The notes beneath the pieces are model-generated. The model had not been told where the DNA came from and made no database searches. It was given only the letters and a program-made list of their open reading frames with translations. Below, piece after piece: positions 62,630-64,000 of a DNA stretch of 64,000 bases. A program made the translations under genes and the position numbers. The DNA comes from Aquaticitalea lipolytica (GTDB taxonomy: Bacteria; Bacteroidota; Bacteroidia; Flavobacteriales; Flavobacteriaceae). Position 1 is the stretch's first letter. Every line of letters begins with the position of its first letter. The stretch lies in contig NZ_BMIC01000001.1 in assembly GCF_014641635.1 (NCBI RefSeq), positions 372,001-436,000 on the forward strand. Direction: 5' to 3'.

Positions 62630-63592
62630 ATGAAAAAAACATTTTTACTAGCATCAGCTTTATTAATGATTTTTGCTTGTAGCAAAGATGAATTGTCTAA
62701 CACTAATGATTCTCAAGGAACATCTGTATCACTAACAGGTCGTCATTGTGCTTCTCAAGATGTATTAGAAAGACAAATTAAAGAAAACCCAAATTTAGTT
62801 AAACAAATGGAGTTGTTTGAAACTCTTACAGAGAGAGCAATTTCTGAAGGACGATTAGTAAATGGGCAAATACAAATTCCTGTAGTTGTAAACGTTTTAT
62901 ATAAAACTGCTGCAGAAAACATTTCATTAGCACAAATTCAATCTCAAATTGATATTTTAAATGAAGACTTTAATGCACAAAACTCTGATTTTAATCAAGT
63001 ACCATCAGCATTTTCTGGCGTAAAAGCAAATGTTGGAGTTACATTTGTTTTAGATGCTGTTTACAGAAAATCTACAAATAAAAAATCTTGGGGAACAAAT
63101 GATGCTATGAAAAAAACATCTACTGGAGGACTAAATCCTACTTCACCTACAACAAAACTTAACCTATGGGTATGTACAATTGGAGGTGGAATTCTTGGTT
63201 ATGCTCAGTTTCCTGGAGGTTCTTCTGCAACAGATGGCGTTGTGATTGACTCTCGCTATTTAGGAGATACAGGTACAGCTACTGCTCCATTTAACAAAGG
63301 TAGAACTGCAACTCATGAAGTTGGTCACTGGATGAATTTACGTCATATTTGGGGAGATACTACTTGCGGAACCGACTATGTTAACGACACACCAACTCAC
63401 AATACTGCAAACTATGGTATTCCTTCTTATCCACATTATTCAACTTGCTCAGGCAACCCAATTGAAATGACAATGAATTATATGGATTATACTGATGATG
63501 CAGGAATGTATATGTTCTCTAATGGGCAAAAAAGCAGAATGTTAGCAATATTCTCTGCTGGTGGTCCAAGAGTATCATTTGCTCAGCCATAA
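62630..63592 (+). CDS. M43-family zinc metalloprotease lipoprotein
   Basis: 320 residues; lipoprotein signal (LLMIFACSKDE), a propeptide-like region (ENPNLVKQMELFETL), then a pappalysin-type (M43) zinc protease domain with H229-E-x2-H233-x5-H239 (HEVGHWMNLRHIWG) and the Met-turn (NYMDYTDDAGMYMFSNGQ). Secreted endopeptidase, probably on the outer membrane surface. No type IX sorting domain is present; the protein ends just after the catalytic domain. Confidence 0.93.
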   Translation: MKKTFLLASALLMIFACSKDELSNTNDSQGTSVSLTGRHCASQDVLERQIKENPNLVKQMELFETLTERAISEGRLVNGQIQIPVVVNVLYKTAAENISLAQIQSQIDILNEDFNAQNSDFNQVPSAFSGVKANVGVTFVLDAVYRKSTNKKSWGTNDAMKKTSTGGLNPTSPTTKLNLWVCTIGGGILGYAQFPGGSSATDGVVIDSRYLGDTGTATAPFNKGRTATHEVGHWMNLRHIWGDTTCGTDYVNDTPTHNTANYGIPSYPHYSTCSGNPIEMTMNYMDYTDDAGMYMFSNGQKSRMLAIFSAGGPRVSFAQP

Positions 63593-63620
63593 AAAAATCT
63601 AGATTAATAGCTTAAATCTG

Positions 63621-63656
63621 TGCAGCTGTAAATTAATTTTACAGCTGCATTTTTTT
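63621..63656 (+). terminator. Intrinsic terminator after metalloprotease gene
   Basis: Twelve-base perfect stem (TGCAGCTGTAAA / TTTACAGCTGCA) with a 5-base loop and a T7 tract. Confidence 0.9.
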
Positions 63657-63830
63657 AATAAAAAGAAAGCACCTAACCACATTGCTGTAATTAGGCACTT
63701 TCCACTAACAAAAAACTCTAAAAAACTACCACAACTCACGTGGTTTCTTTACTAATAAAACTCTATTTGTTTCTTATTAGCTTATCGTTACTAATTCCCT
63801 CAAATTAATATCAACTGTTTTCTCTCTTTT

Positions 63831-64000
63831 TTAAAAACTATAAATTATCGCTGTCTGTATACTAAAATTTGGTTCGTGCGAAAAATAAACTGAATCAATT
63901 ACATTATTTCTTTCTAAAACTGGCTCTATAGCAAAATCTGAGTTGTTAAAATTAAATACATTCAAAATTGAAAAAGACATTTCAATAGCACCAATTTGAT
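63831..64000 (-). CDS. C-terminal end of a minus-strand protein, probably outer-membrane beta-barrel (partial)
   Basis: An open minus-strand frame enters from the right edge and ends with TAA at 63831-63833. About 56 codons are visible: the residues (IGAIEMSFSILNVFNF ... FSIQTAIIYSF) alternate polar and hydrophobic and end in Phe, as in outer-membrane barrels. Codon use is like that of the neighbouring genes. Too little is seen to name a family. Confidence 0.6.
   Translation of the reverse strand, partial: QIGAIEMSFSILNVFNFNNSDFAIEPVLERNNVIDSVYFSHEPNFSIQTAIIYSF

Noticed and set aside
1-64000. Mobile elements, tRNA or rRNA genes
   Set aside because: No transposase, integrase, terminal repeats, cloverleaf-like segment or rRNA-like stretch was seen; gene order and codon use look uniform.

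Overview
The window is AT-rich, gene-dense DNA from a Bacteroidota bacterium, most probably a marine member of Flavobacteriaceae. Three things point there. Secreted proteins carry type IX secretion (T9SS) C-terminal sorting domains. Housekeeping promoters have the Bacteroidota -7 element TAnnTTTG. Several complexes have the flavobacterial form: fused CcoN-CcoO, one-haem CcoP and a clade II lipoprotein NosZ. Genus cannot be fixed from the sequence. I see no tRNA, rRNA, CRISPR array, insertion sequence or prophage, and no gene-free stretch longer than about 300 bases.

Layout. 1-515 is the tail of an ABC exporter. 807-2331 is an ECF sigma / membrane anti-sigma candidate / Spy-like periplasmic protein cassette. 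7944-3470 (minus strand) is a second cassette of the same form, followed by two EF-hand proteins, a YHYH lipoprotein, a MORN-repeat lipoprotein and an SCO copper chaperone; a shared motif CAAG-N15-GCAT(C/T) precedes several of these genes and is probably the promoter of this sigma factor. 8074-15015 holds an rRNA methyltransferase, a T9SS-secreted endonuclease and purL. 15135-18407 holds two transcription regulators and small unassigned proteins. 18676-26458 is a fatty-acid degradation block: acyl-CoA ligase, then a MarR regulator with a perfect palindromic operator and fadN-fadA-fadE. 26556-37168 holds large secreted proteins, an M28 peptidase and small genes.

37305-60971 is a coherent micro-oxic/anaerobic respiration and copper block. 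It contains ccoI, ccoS-ccoNO-ccoQ-ccoP-ccoG-ccoH and a TauE/SafE-like protein (cbb3 oxidase and assembly); an Rrf2 iron-sulfur regulator with a Ric/YtfE repair protein; a copper-import unit (small cysteine protein, Met-rich lipoprotein, and an OprC/NosA-type TonB receptor broken by an in-frame TAA); the nitrous oxide reductase operon (cytochrome c, fasciclin protein, nosZ, membrane protein, nosL, nosD, nosF, nosY); a universal stress protein; hemN; and Cu-Zn superoxide dismutase.

The most striking result is regulatory. Five CRP/FNR-type palindromes (TGA-N6-TCA) precede ccoI, ccoS, the nos operon, hemN and the copper-import unit. In every case the palindrome centre lies exactly 36.5 bases from the last G of a -7 element. 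A second motif, TTAGGA-N8-TCCTAA, lies before rrf2, ric and the nos operon and is probably the binding site of the Rrf2 protein. Together they suggest one oxygen-type and one nitric-oxide-type circuit joining haem synthesis, copper supply, cbb3 oxidase and N2O reduction.

61060-62391 is a third ECF sigma/anti-sigma pair, 62630-63592 an M43 metalloprotease lipoprotein, and the last 170 bases hold the C-terminus of a minus-strand, probably outer-membrane, protein.
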